20,729 bases of DNA from Phallusia fumigata (lineage: Eukaryota > Chordata > Ascidiacea > Phlebobranchia > Ascidiidae), in assembly GCA_008931825.1 (NCBI GenBank), contig QXVZ01002565.1, positions 1 to 20,729 on the forward strand, read 5' to 3'. The position numbers and the translations under genes were made by a program. Below the pieces are notes generated by a model. It was not told where the DNA came from. It made no database searches and saw nothing but the letters and a program-made list of their open reading frames with translations. This document shows, one piece after another, positions 10,180 through 20,170 of the stretch; positions within the stretch are counted from its first letter, which is position 1; every line of letters begins with the position of its first letter.

Positions 10180-13100
10180 TTACAGAGTAACCGCGGTAAG
10201 AGCTGTTAAAACACCGACAAGTATGGAATGGACATATTGTTGCTTCATCGCAGGCGTTCCAGAAGTAGTGGTTGCTGCCAAGGTGGAAGTTGGTTCAGCG
10301 GTTATTGCTGGTGAATCGGTTGTTTTTGAGGTTGCTGGAGATGAGGTGTTAGAAGGTGGTGTAATTGCTGGTGAATCAGTTATTTTGGTGGCTGCTGAAA
10401 ATGTGGTGTTAGAGGGTGGTGTCGTTGCTGGTGAATCAGTTGTGTTGCTGTTTGCTCGAGATGTGGTGTTGGTAGGTGGTGTCGTTGGTGTTGAATCGGT
10501 TATGTTGGTGTTTGCTGAATATGTGGTGTTAGAAGATGGTGTAATTGCTGGTGTATCGGTTGTATTTAAGACTGCTGGAGATGTGGTGTTTGTAGGTGAT
10601 GTCATTGCTGGTGAATCGGTTGTGGTGGTGTCTGCTTGAGATGTGGTGTTAGAAGGTGGTGTCATTGCTGGTGAATCGGTTGTATTTATGACTGCTGGAG
10701 ATATGGCAATTTTAGGTGGTGTTGCTGCTGCTGAATCGGTTGTGTTGGTGTTTGCTGGGGATTTAGTTTTGGAAAGCGGTGTAATTGCTGGTGAATCGGT
10801 TGTATTTAAGACTGATGGAAATGTGGTGTTTAAAGGTGATGTCATTGCTGGTGAATCGATTGTGTTGGTGTTTGTTGGAAATGTGGTGTTTAAAGGTGAT
10901 GTCATTGCTGGTGAATCGGTTGTGTTGGTGATTTCTAGAGATGTGGTGTTTGTAGGTGGTGTTGATGGTGTTAAATCGATAGTATTTGAGGCTGCAGGAG
11001 ATTTGGTGCTTGAAGGTTGTGTCGTGTCCGATGTTGGTGATCCGGTAGAACTGGGCCCTGCAACCGTTGACGACGCAGTTGCTAAAGTTGTCGTGGAGCT
11101 GGCTGTAAAAGTTTAAAGTTGGTAGTCTGGAGTCTGTGACTATATAAACCCTTTCATTTTATGAAAACATCGGTAACTATCTGAACAGACGTTGTTGCAA
11201 TATTTTTCACTTTTTTTTGTAAAAGGTTATTAAACTTTTTTTAGGCAGAAGCTTATTTCTTATGACCTGTTTCAACTACCTCTGAAACTAGTAAGGCGTG
11301 CAGTTCCGGTTTATGACCAAAATAGGGATGTAGGAATGTTATTTTACAAAAAGGGTAAACCATTGCCGGCAAGAATGTTTTTATCACAAGACTTGTAGAT
11401 AGGTTTATTTTTACCAGGGCAGCCGAGGAAGTTCGAACTTTCCAGAAAATCTTCAACGATGTTGATTCCCTTCTCAACTTCAGGTAAAAGTGGAGAATAA
11501 GCTGGACCCATCACATATCGAAGTAGCTTTATCACCGCGGTTTTATTGCATCTTGTTTGCCATGCATCCAAGGCCATTGTCTTCAGCTTTTCCATTGAAC
11601 TAAACGTTGAAATAAAAATGTCTTATGTCAAAGTAAAAATATGAGGAGAAAAGCGAACTTGAATGTGTAACACCAACACAAACACCAAACGACAAAATCC
11701 GCGCAAAACAATACAGCTCAATTTTTCTTACTTGCAAAGTTCGCTGTGGTTTTTTGGGTTGAGGATATTCGGTATTTCAGCCAAGACGTATGAGAAAAGA
11801 TCGCCAACCAGGTCATTGTCGCACACTGGGTTTGCGAAGGTCAGGCTATCGTTTATTACAACCGTCGATCCCAATAGTCCTGTGATGTTTTGGAGATAGA
11901 TGGAATCGCTTTGAAGGCAAACGGCTTTCATTATCTCGCTTTGTATGGTGGCATTCAGACCAGGAAAGGTACCAAATAATTTGTCGACTGTATCAAAGTA
12001 AGCAGCTTGTTGGATAACAATCTGCAATGCGACAAATGATGATTAATGTCATCAACGCGGTTTGCCACTATTTGTCTGTAAGTAAGACTTTTTACCTGAA
12101 ATCATTAGGTAAAAACAATAGGTTAAATCGATATATGTTCTAATGTGACAACCCATTCACAAGAGGGTAAACTTAGGCCTTTAGTACAAATTGCGGTTTT
12201 CGGTTAGCCCTAACTGAAAAAAAACAGGCAGATGAAACAGATGCACGAAAAGGAGCTTTGCCTTAAATGATTATCGTTGGGACTGTTAATGATCAGTGGC
12301 GTCCGTTTCAATGCACGTCAGTTACACACAAGCAAACTACAAACAAACATTCAACCACACAGCTAGATACTTTCAGACCTATACCTGGTACATTGATGGC
12401 CAATTAACGGATATGGCGTCAAGCACGGTTGGACAATACCCCGTGAGGCAAATTGGAAGAAGCTTGATGGCACAAGACATCGCAGAGTTAATGTTGGCCC
12501 TATAAAAGAAGATGTTGTTTTGCAGTTGTTTGTAGTTGTTCAGTTCCATAAAAAATGCGTTTTTGGAAACATAGTATTCCCGGTATTTTATGGTATTTTA
12601 TCATATAAACGCAAAACAAAATCACATAGTCTCACTTGCATTGCGAGGAATCAGAATAAGGAAGTCCTTTAAAATAGGGGTCCAAGCAATCCATGCCCGC
12701 AATATAACTTTGGCGAAAAGTGCAGTTAGGAAAAACTTGAACGTCTCAAAATGTGAAAATACAATCTGTTATTGTTAACGCAGTACCAAAAAGAAGGCTA
12801 CAAAATAATTCTGGTATATCTGATCGAAAAGTGGTTGTATTTATGTGGAAATAAATGAAAACAAATGCAAAAATTTTACGCTATGTCCGAAAAATTGAAC
12901 CACATTGTTAACTTTGCCCTGCTTTAAAAATGTGTTGGTAGTTCAGAAGAAAAAGAAGAAAGAAACCAACTCATAACGATTACAAAACGCACAACTTTAA
13001 ATTCTGAGCCGAGTTAATCAGGAGGATCTCTGGTGACACCTACCGTCTAATAGTTCTTTATTAGAACATCTGCGAGGTGGCATTGGGGAGTTGCAGAGAA

Positions 13101-13935
13101 AGTATTTGCAGGTAGTTGTGGAGCAGTGTTCGTACGTAACCGTAGACATCCTGTGCTCAGAAAGGGCTTGGGGACAGGACGCATTGTGTATTGACGTTGA
13201 GATACAGTTCCCAAGTTCAAGAGTGTCTAGAAAATGGTTCGTTTGTCGTTGACATCCATCAAAGCATGCATAGTCAGGTTTGGGATCAATTTGACATAGT
13301 TTTTGAAGGTCTCCCCAAGGTTTTATAGGGACTAATGTTTTTTGATATGTGGCCAATTATCTTCTCTTTTTGGACTTAAAAAACATAGCAAAAAAACAAG
13401 AAAAAACTATAATATAAGTCAACACAATGTTCATGTTTTGTTCTTCCTATTAGGCCTTCCCTAAAGACTCATTTTGATCTAAAATCGACCAATGCAACGG
13501 AAACAAAATAAATTTAGGCCAAACAAAATCACTTACCGACATTGGCACTGACGTTTTTGAGCACCGTTGTTTGACAGATCTGACCTGGAGGACATACACT
13601 CCCCATGTAGCTGTCGGTTTGCACCACTGCGTTATGCGATCTTCTCCTGCCGCTATGGCACACAACTTGTCCTGCAAAAGCGTAAACAATTTCTTTTTGG
13701 TACAAAATCTTACCCAAAGCTGTTGTCTAATTAAAAATCTAATACACAAAAACCATCTTAACCGATTAATTCCACTTGTAAACGTTTGTTTTCGGGTTAA
13801 CTATAACGAGAAAGGACTGGTAAAATCAAACGCTTTCGCAGTTTAGACTTGGCATCCAAAAAACACATTTAACTCACCATTCGAGACACTAATTCCAGAT
13901 AGAACTGCCACAGAAAAAACGAGAGCCAACGTCAT
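10180..13935 (-). CDS. Gene C: complete 8-exon mucin-stalked, GPI-anchored-like surface protein (700 aa)
   Basis: Coding exons: 13878-13935, 13537-13671, 13044-13331, 12636-12744, 12385-12499, 11732-12021, 11415-11599, 10180-11102; total 2103 nt, 700 residues plus stop, one open frame across all GT/AG junctions. Residues 1-19 are a signal peptide (MTLALVFSVAVLSG). Exons 2-3 carry the Cys-rich module ending HCSTTTCKYFLCN; exon 3 is 111 nt longer than in A and adds cysteines (CFDGC). Exons 4-7 carry the second Cys-containing module. Exon 8 is a 307-residue stalk with about twelve 20-residue TDSPA/NTT repeats, dense in likely O-glycosylation sites and N-x-T sequons, ending in TSGTPAMKQQYVHSILVGVL, a GPI-attachment-type signal. 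It probably displays the Cys-rich modules away from the cell surface. Ligand and process are unknown. A TATA box lies about 145 bp upstream. The stronger donors here contrast with those of D; exon 5's donor (GTATAG) is weak. Confidence 0.82.
10261..10980 (-). repeat. 60-bp coding minisatellite, about 12 units (20-aa stalk repeat)
   Basis: The segment has an exact 60-bp periodicity with diverged units; a GGTGAATCGGTTGT-like block recurs every 60 bases on the plus strand. Since 60 is a multiple of 3 the array stays open; on the coding (minus) strand it gives repeats around TDSPAMTPPSNTTSPA. Units are rich in Thr, Ser, Pro and NTT sequons. Neighbouring units pair in similarity (for example those near 10560 and 10680), which suggests expansion by unequal exchange. 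It lies wholly inside exon 8 of gene C. Confidence 0.9.
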
Positions 13936-13966
13936 TATTACAGGATGCAGTTACTATGCCGTTTCA

Positions 13967-13969
13967 CCT
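13967..13969 (-). promoter_or_regulatory. Possible 5'UTR or spliced-leader acceptor of gene C
   Basis: A TTATTGTAG|GTGAAAC acceptor-like site on the minus strand, about 32 bp before the ATG, is matched in gene D by TTTTTTGCAG|GCGAAAC at 18318-18320. No convincing donor lies in the roughly 80 bp back to the presumed start site, so a trans-splicing outron is possible, as known from tunicates. This is speculative. Confidence 0.25.
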
Positions 13970-14075
13970 ACAATAAACGCACAGCAAACGATTTTAGTTC
14001 AGTTTAGACGACAAAAAAAACAAAAAAATATGATGTCGATGGTTGGTCACAATGCAAATAAAGTAAAGTATTTGT

Positions 14076-14081
14076 TTTATA
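14076..14081 (-). promoter_or_regulatory. TATA box of gene C
   Basis: TATAAA on the minus strand in a CGTATAAAA context, 141-146 bp upstream of the gene C ATG. The same motif lies at nearly the same distance in gene D (18428-18433), in otherwise diverged DNA, which supports a real core promoter. Transcription would start roughly 30 bp further toward the gene. Confidence 0.55.
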
Positions 14082-15002
14082 CGTTTTTAGCATGTAGGAG
14101 GTCTATACAACCCTAAAATGTGTGAAACAAGTTTGATGCAAAATTTCCCATACAGTGTTTACTGGCTGCCCAAAACTGCTCGTTTCTAAAAAGCTACGCA
14201 TGTTAGCATGAAAAAAAATCACGATCCCGTTTTTTTTCTCGGTTTTTGCATTAGACATTGGAAAACGAAAACTGAAGACTCTTTCTCCTTTGATCTTGTC
14301 TTATTTGTGCAGATAAATCTTGACATATTCTTGACATAACTTTGCAGTGTTGAACACTGTCATGTAGTTCAAAGCGTGATACCAGCATAAGTTCTAATGT
14401 CACAAGGACGATTCCACATATTGTAATGAACTTCGTATAGGAATGTAGACCAAACTATGCAAGTGCGTGCCTAAGGCGTAGAAAAGCATGTGATTTATTC
14501 CAAGTAATCTAAGTTATCCGACGTGATCCTCTGTATTATTTGCCCTACGGCTTTTTTGGTTTCGTTTGGAAATAAAATTCGTTATGAATGACGTTAGGTT
14601 TACAAAACCTGAGAAATGCGGACGTGATGCTTGTGTTATGGTAAAGACAGTTATTACAATTAATTGACACTTTTATAATTAACTTTTAGCCTCCTCACAC
14701 TCGAAAATTTTGTTAAACTTATACTTCGTGTTCTTAAGAAGAAACAAACCGATTACAATCAAGTCCGCACATGCAAATTAACGTCAATTGTTTCTTTTCA
14801 AATAAAGTGCCAATATAACAGCATAGAGCCAATAATAATTTGTGAGCTGCAGACAGTGCACAATAGTCTTGTTTATTGGTTAAAAAAGGTAAGACGGTAT
14901 TTGCAAATCAATGTCTTGACATTGTAAGGTTGACAGAGGCCCAAAATATACATGTGTTACCAGGAAACTTATCCAACACGGGTGGTACTACTCCTGTGAA
15001 AA

Positions 15003-15102
15003 GGATTAGCTAATCCACAACAAGCTGCTGGTTAGTTTTGTCCCGCGGAGCTGGGATAACTCGTCTGTTGCTGCTTTGATGCTTTTAATCCTCTGTTATC
15101 CC
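15003..15102. repeat. Palindrome and inverted repeat between genes C and D
   Basis: GGATTAGCTAATCC (15003-15016) is a perfect 14-bp palindrome. Close by, GGGATAAC (15053-15060) pairs with GTTATCCC (15095-15102). A related GCTAGGATAACTTGTCTGTT occurs near 20610, so this is probably a dispersed repeat fragment. Confidence 0.5.
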
Positions 15103-15608
15103 GAGTTTAATTTTGACGTTAACACGCTTTTGTCATGGAATGCGTAAACAGCAAACAGCCCGAAAATTTTATGCAACTTTTGTATTCGAATTTTTCCTGA
15201 ACACTGATGTTTCATTCAGGTGCAAATGTAATCAGTTGTGCCATTTGCGCGAGTAAACTTGTGTTCGAGCGTGGATGCGGGCTTCAAGTCCTTAAAGCGC
15301 TAATCTGTGAACTTACTTCTCTCATTTTTTTCAACACGGTTCTACAATTTATAGTTGACGAAAAAAATTATGTGGTTGGTATCAGCACATGTTTTTTTTT
15401 AAGATTGGTGTCGATGACAAACAATTTTCTTGTGCGAAAAAGAATATGCGATCGCACCCGAATTCGGCCACCAACTAAAAACTTGAGTTGCCCCAATTTT
15501 ATGACTTGTAACCGACCTGCTTAAATCTTAGTCATAATCATAGTCACGTCTCATAACGTTTAAGATTTTATTGTTGATGACAAAAGTGATTTATAGCCAT
15601 AAATACAT

Positions 15609-15614
15609 TTTATT
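15609..15614 (-). terminator. Candidate polyadenylation signal of gene D
   Basis: AATAAA on the minus strand about 150 nt past the gene D stop codon. It is a canonical hexamer at a reasonable distance; no transcript evidence is available. No equally clear hexamer was found close downstream of B or C. Confidence 0.4.
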
Positions 15615-15761
15615 TGGATATTGGTACAGCTATAAGGCCACAAATGTATATGTGGAAAACAGCGAAAACATCATGAAGAGCGCAGAAAAAGATGTACACT
15701 TATACATTCAAATACACATTTTTTGTACAAAATACAAATTCGGACTGCACACACAGATTTT

Positions 15762-18285
15762 TTATAGGCCAACTACGGTGACAGCGGTCAAAACACCGAC
15801 AAGTATGGAGTAGACATATTGCTTCATTGCAGGCGTACCACAAGTCATGGTGTCTGGTGTCGAGGATGCGGGAGAAGTGGACGCTGCAACCGTTGATGAC
15901 GTAGTTCCTGTAGTTGCCGTAGAGACGGCTGTGAAAGATTGAATTTGGGAATTAATGACAAAAACAGATCTCATTTTATATAAGTGCATACGTAACAAAC
16001 AGAACAGGAGGTGCTACAAAAAAAAAATTATTCGTGCATTTGCAGTTAAAAATACATGTGAAATTGAAATCACCAAACAACGCTTTTGACAAATAAACTG
16101 TTTGCAGCAAAAGTTTTTTACCAGGGCAGCCGAGAAATNATTCGTGCATTTGCAGTTAAAAATACATGTGAAATTGAAATCACCAAACAACGCTTTTGAC
16201 AAATAAACTGTTTGCAGCAAAAGTTTTTTACCAGGGCAGCCGAGAAATTCCAAACTTTCCAGTAACTTTTCAACGAAGTTGATTCCCCTCTCAACTTTAG
16301 GAAAAAGTGGAGAATAAAGAGGACCCATCGCAGATCGAAGAACTTCCATCACTGCGGTTTTGTTGCATCTTGTTTTCCACGCGTTTAAGGCATATGTCTT
16401 CATTTTGGAGAGTGAACTAAAACGTAAAATCAGTAATAATTGCAGTTCAATGTTAAAGTCAGTTCAACAACCAATTCTGTCAAGTCGAAATGGTGAAAAG
16501 TAATGCAAAAGTAAGCGGTCAACTCGAATTAAGTTAGAGCAGAGTTTCAAAAACTTTTTGGTTCGCCTTACCCCCTGACATAACTTTTTTAATCTCGCGC
16601 CCTCTTCTCGAGAAAACAAATTCAAAGTACTGTTTTTATTTAAATTTAATATATCGCCCATCAATTAGAAGGATGTATGTTTTATTCAAGACAATGCCAG
16701 TCAGCTTCACAGTCGAGTTTATTCCGAACTTCCGTTTATACGTATTCGAGTGTGAGTGGTAACGATTTTCGAGGTTGGTTTAGTATTTGTAAAGTTACAA
16801 CTCTTACCTGCAAAGTTCGCTGTGGCTTTTTGCGTTGAGAATGTTCGGTATTTCATCCATAGCGTATAAGGTAAAATTGCCAACCACGTCGTTGTCGCAC
16901 ACTTGGTTCACGAAGGTCAGGTTTATATTCATTGTTTCCAACAAGTCGATTAATCCTGTGATATTTTTAAGATAGGTAGAATCGCTTTGAAGGCAGACAG
17001 CTTTTAAGATCTTGTTGTGTATGTTGGCGTTTAGACCAGGAAGGGCGGCAAAAAGTTTGTCGATCGTGTCATAGTTTGCAGCAGCTTCCCGGATAACCAT
17101 CTGTATTGCAATAAAGGGTGATTGAGCAACGCTGTTTGCCACTACTTTTTGAGTAAACGTTTGTCTGAAACAGAATCGATTTAACGTTTAAACAACACCA
17201 CCCCGCAACCGGTCTTAAACAAATTATTTTTCAAAATATTACTGTTTGTCTTTATAAAATGCTTCAAATTTCTACTTAATTAAATGCACACAAGTAAACC
17301 ACGAGCAAACTTTTAACTACACGGCTATATTCCTTTTTCATACACGTTTACATGGTAAGATAATGACATATTTGTTGCGTCAAGCACGGTTGAATAATAC
17401 CCTGTGAGACAAATCCGAAAAAGACTGATGCCACAAGACATCGTAGAGTTTATGTTGGCCCTGAAAGGGGATATTTGTTACTACAGTTGCTTGTGGCGTT
17501 CAGCTTTCTGCAAAGTGTTTTTGCGCATGAGGAAACAAGACATCTTTAGGATCAAAGAAATTCATTAAACAACTTAAGTTTTATATTTTAACCATGTTTT
17601 AAGCGTTCCACCATAAACGCCAAACAGTATTTTTTCATAAAAAGCAAAACAAATTAATATAGTCGTACTTGCACAGCGCTGTATCGGAATAGGGTAGTCC
17701 TTTAAAATAGGGGTCTATGCATTCCATGCCCATGGAATAACTTTGGCGAGGAGTGCAGTTGGGAAGAACTTGAACATCTGAAATGTGAAAATACATTGTA
17801 TTGCAATTAACGGAGTCCTAAAACAAAGCTACTGAATGTTTCTATTCGTATGGGAAAGATGAAACCAAATACAAAAATATTGTGCGATGTAAAATTGTAT
17901 TAATAATCTGAGTTCGTTTATCAACTTTGTATTAATAATCTGAGTTCGTGTACTGCTTTTGGAGTTTATTTGAGGTTTAAGATAAAACGAGCTAGCGAAA
18001 ACAATTATCTTCTCATGCCGCCATGGCACACAACTTGTCCTGGAAAATAAGCAGTTTTTTATCTTTTTGATAGAAAAACTCACCAACAGCAACTTGGAAT
18101 TCGTCTATAAATCCATACCCATACTCTAAACAAACCCAATCATTAATTTTATAGTTGAACTTCATTTTCCAGGTTAATTAGGCTTTTGTTGTTTACATTT
18201 AGTAACTAATAAACGTATTTAACCCACCATACGAGGCATTAATTCCAGTTAGAACGACCACGGAAAAAATGAGAACGAACTTCAT
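15762..18285 (-). CDS. Gene D: shortened paralogue lacking the N-terminal Cys-rich module
   Basis: Exons found: exon 1 18228-18285 (signal peptide MKFVLIFSVVVLTG), exon 4 17669-17777, exon 5 17352-17460, exon 6 16808-17100, exon 7 16232-16416, exon 8 15762-15928. Exon 3 is absent and exon 2 is only a 35-bp stub with an in-frame stop. Because exons 2 and 3 are both phase 1-1, splicing exon 1 directly to exon 4 keeps frame and gives 921 nt, 306 residues. Exon 5 is 6 nt shorter than in A and C and has lost a conserved cysteine (GYY where C has GYC). The stalk is only about 25 residues, then TPAMKQYVYSILVGVLTAV and stop. Two donors are non-canonical beyond GT (exon 1 GTGGGT, exon 4 GTACGA). It is either a functional short form or an early pseudogene; the intact frame over six exons favours the former. 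Confidence 0.65.
16030..16248. repeat. Exact 109-bp direct repeat around an N at 16139 (contig-overlap artefact)
   Basis: 16030-16138 and 16140-16248 are identical. The repeat includes the exon 7 donor and last coding bases of gene D; only the right copy is continuous with the exon. Perfect identity on both sides of a lone N indicates unmerged contig ends. Confidence 0.9.
17895..17949. repeat. 23-bp exact direct repeat, spacing 32, in the exon-less interval of gene D
   Basis: TTGTATTAATAATCTGAGTT plus three bases occurs at 17895-17917 and 17927-17949. It sits where exons 2-3 should be and may mark the deletion or its repair. Confidence 0.8.
18005..18039 (-). pseudogene. Truncated remnant of exon 2 in gene D
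   Basis: The first 33 or so bases match exon 2 of gene C (GQVVCH then GG in place of SG) with an acceptor AG just upstream. After ten codons an in-frame TAA appears at 18005-18007, and similarity to exon 2 ends there. The rest of exon 2 and all of exon 3 are missing, so one deletion probably removed them. If included in the mRNA, the stub would terminate translation; skipping it keeps frame. Confidence 0.7.
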
Positions 18286-18427
18286 TTTTTACAGTATGCA
18301 GTGATTATGTCGTTTCGCCTGCAAAAAATTATAAAGTAAACGATTTCAGTCCAGTTCCGACGACAGAAAAAATAAACAAACAATATCGTCAGTCACAAAG
18401 AAAAATATGCGTTTTTTGGGTATTCAT

Positions 18428-18433
18428 TTTATA
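18428..18433 (-). promoter_or_regulatory. TATA box of gene D
   Basis: TATAAA on the minus strand (CGTATAAAATG), 143-148 bp upstream of the gene D ATG, at the same spacing as in gene C. An intact promoter is a small argument that D is still expressed. Confidence 0.55.
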
Positions 18434-18833
18434 CGATTTTTAGCTTGCAGGAAGATTATGAAGACACTTGCAACTTAGGTTGGCGTCTGACAGCTTTCAA
18501 TTTGTTTTGGTTAGTTAGTCAGTAAACAGTTATGTTGCACGAAATACTGATATCACTTAGGTAAAGCACTTTAAATGTGCAAGTGTCGTTTTTAAAAAAC
18601 ATTTTTAGAGCCTAATATGGTACTATAGCCTGTGTTTCAGCTCGTAATGCTGATTGCAAAGTTGTCTTGATGAAATAGAAAACCGTTAGTCCTCCTCCCA
18701 TAATTTTGAAACGTTCTCTAAGCTGTTTTAATCTTACAAAGAACTCTTATCTGTATTTTAGTTAAATGAAACGACACGCTATGGCCACCTGCTTTAAACC
18801 CCATCCTTCCGTCCACGCAATGCACGTGTCTGC

Positions 18834-19031
18834 TTAAAATGAATCACAGGAAATGGTGGTCAAACTGCTTGGGGTTTCGATTTGCCCATAACTAACGGAA
18901 TTGCCCACTGATGCAACTGCTAAACATATTCGATAATTTAAAGTCCTGGCTTTTGTAAATATTTCTCCTGTGTCATTGACCAAAAGCTGATGAATACAAA
19001 CTGAGACGAAGCAAAATAATTTGAGCCTCAT
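18834..19031 (-). CDS. Weak candidate: 65-residue frame with leader-like start
   Basis: An ATG at 19031 opens a frame starting MRLKLFCFVSVCIHQLL, hydrophobic enough to be a signal peptide, then a polar tail to a stop at 18834. There is no homologue elsewhere in the window and no clear splice partners. It may be chance in AT-rich DNA, and I would not annotate it without transcript support. Confidence 0.15.
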   Translation of the reverse strand: MRLKLFCFVSVCIHQLLVNDTGEIFTKARTLNYRICLAVASVGNSVSYGQIETPSSLTTISCDSF

Positions 19032-19705
19032 TATCACTGTTTTTTTGACTGCATTTTTTCGCGTCTTAATAAATAAAATCAAATTTCAACGAGAATCACA
19101 GCTGCCTGCAAGACAGAGCAAAAGTCTTTACTGCAAGACTAAAAACCATGCAATCAATTAATCAATCAAATTTATTTTGTTCTCCCGAAAATGAAATCAA
19201 TACCGAGGAATAAATATAGGTTTTTTATAAACGCTGGAAACAAAAATGTGCTACTATAGTGACTATCATTTGTAGGTACTCTTTATCTTTTTGTGAACAG
19301 TATATTTAACCATGTTTTTGTAAAACAGTGTTAAGGAAAACAAAATATGCGATCAATGTTTTTTTTCATAAGAATACAGCAAAAAAATTTATCACGATAA
19401 CGATGGCAGCGATTAAACTTGTGCAATTTCCGCGGGTAATAATTGGAAGCAGGCCAGGGAAGGGTAATCAGTTGATAGAAGAGTTGGAGCACAACTGAGC
19501 CAAAACACCGAAGCAACAGTAACAATTGGAGTTTGCCATGTAAGACATCAACTATTTACAGACTTTCCGTCGTGAGGCAATTAGTAATGACAAATGATAT
19601 GGTAATAAAAACAATAAAACGTAGTTTCACAATGTCTCATTGTATCGTGACGTCGGGCCAGCCTCGCACGTTTTTTTCACTTCAATGAATACAAAGGATT
19701 TGTCC

Positions 19706-20170
19706 AGGCGTAAAGCTCACGATATGGTGATAAATTGTGCCCGTTTTTCTCGGTACGAAATTTGATTACGGCTCAATACGTCAATTCTTGTTCAACGAAG
19801 GATGTTTTTTCCGTTTTTCAAAGAAGCTTCACAAGTTGAAAACAAAACGAGGCACTTGGTTCGATTGTTTAATTGTGTTTGGGAAAGTTGCAGTCTGTCT
19901 TCGTGCCAGCAACCCCTTGTTTGCAGGATATCGGCAGNAGGCGTAAAGCTCACGATATGGTGATAAATTGTGCCCGTTTTTCTCGGTACGAAATTTGATT
20001 ACGGCTCAATACGTCAATTCTTGTTCAACGAAGGATGTTTTTTCCGTTTTTCAAAGAAGCTTCACAAGTTGAAAACAAAACGAGGCACTTGGTTCGATTG
20101 TTTAATTGTGTTTGGGAAAGTTGCAGTCTGTCTTCGTGCCAGCAACCCCTTGTTTGCAGGATATCGGCAG
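19706..20170. repeat. Exact 232-bp direct repeat around an N at 19938 (contig-overlap artefact)
   Basis: 19706-19937 and 19939-20170 read identically, including the same short open frame in each. As at 16139, this looks like an overlap that was not collapsed rather than a biological repeat. Confidence 0.9.

Larger units (their letters stand above)
6337..10450. repeat. Second copy of a segmental tandem duplication (first copy 1 to about 5455)
   Basis: Position 1 matches 6337, and 2000-2372 matches 6842-7176. The intergenic landmarks 2644, 3480, 4440 and 5045 reappear at 7988, 8916, 9480 and 9990. Differences are the hAT insertion at 7264, the gap at 6841, the extra block 3563-4111 in the left copy, and about 290 bp present only near 9103-9390. 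The left copy ends in the relic exon at 5235-5455; the right copy runs on into the intact exon 8 of gene C. More weakly, the same intergenic motifs recur at 14520-15520 and 20600-20729, so older rounds of duplication also shaped the locus. Confidence 0.8.
13936..15761. other. Intergenic region between genes C and D
   Basis: Contains the gene C promoter, a weakly conserved version of the intergenic motif found at 2790-2970 (here about 14520-14640), the palindromes at 15003-15102, and a distant copy of the 4410-4760 block at about 15280-15520. No gene seen. Confidence 0.5.

Noticed and set aside
10223-11116. Two long plus-strand open frames (138 and 157 residues) rich in Val and Gly across the repeat array
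   Set aside because: They are antisense shadows: a 60-bp periodic coding array without stops in one frame tends to be open on the other strand. The minus-strand frame has a matching splice acceptor, a paralogous anchor tail and correct phase.
12296-12505. Plus-strand 69-residue frame
   Set aside because: Shadow of exon 5 of gene C, whose minus-strand frame is conserved in A and D with matching splice borders.
13332-13356. Longer 5' extension of gene C exon 3 (frame reaches back to 13356)
   Set aside because: An in-frame stop lies just upstream and the AG at 13332-13333 is the only acceptor that keeps the phase-1 join with exon 2.
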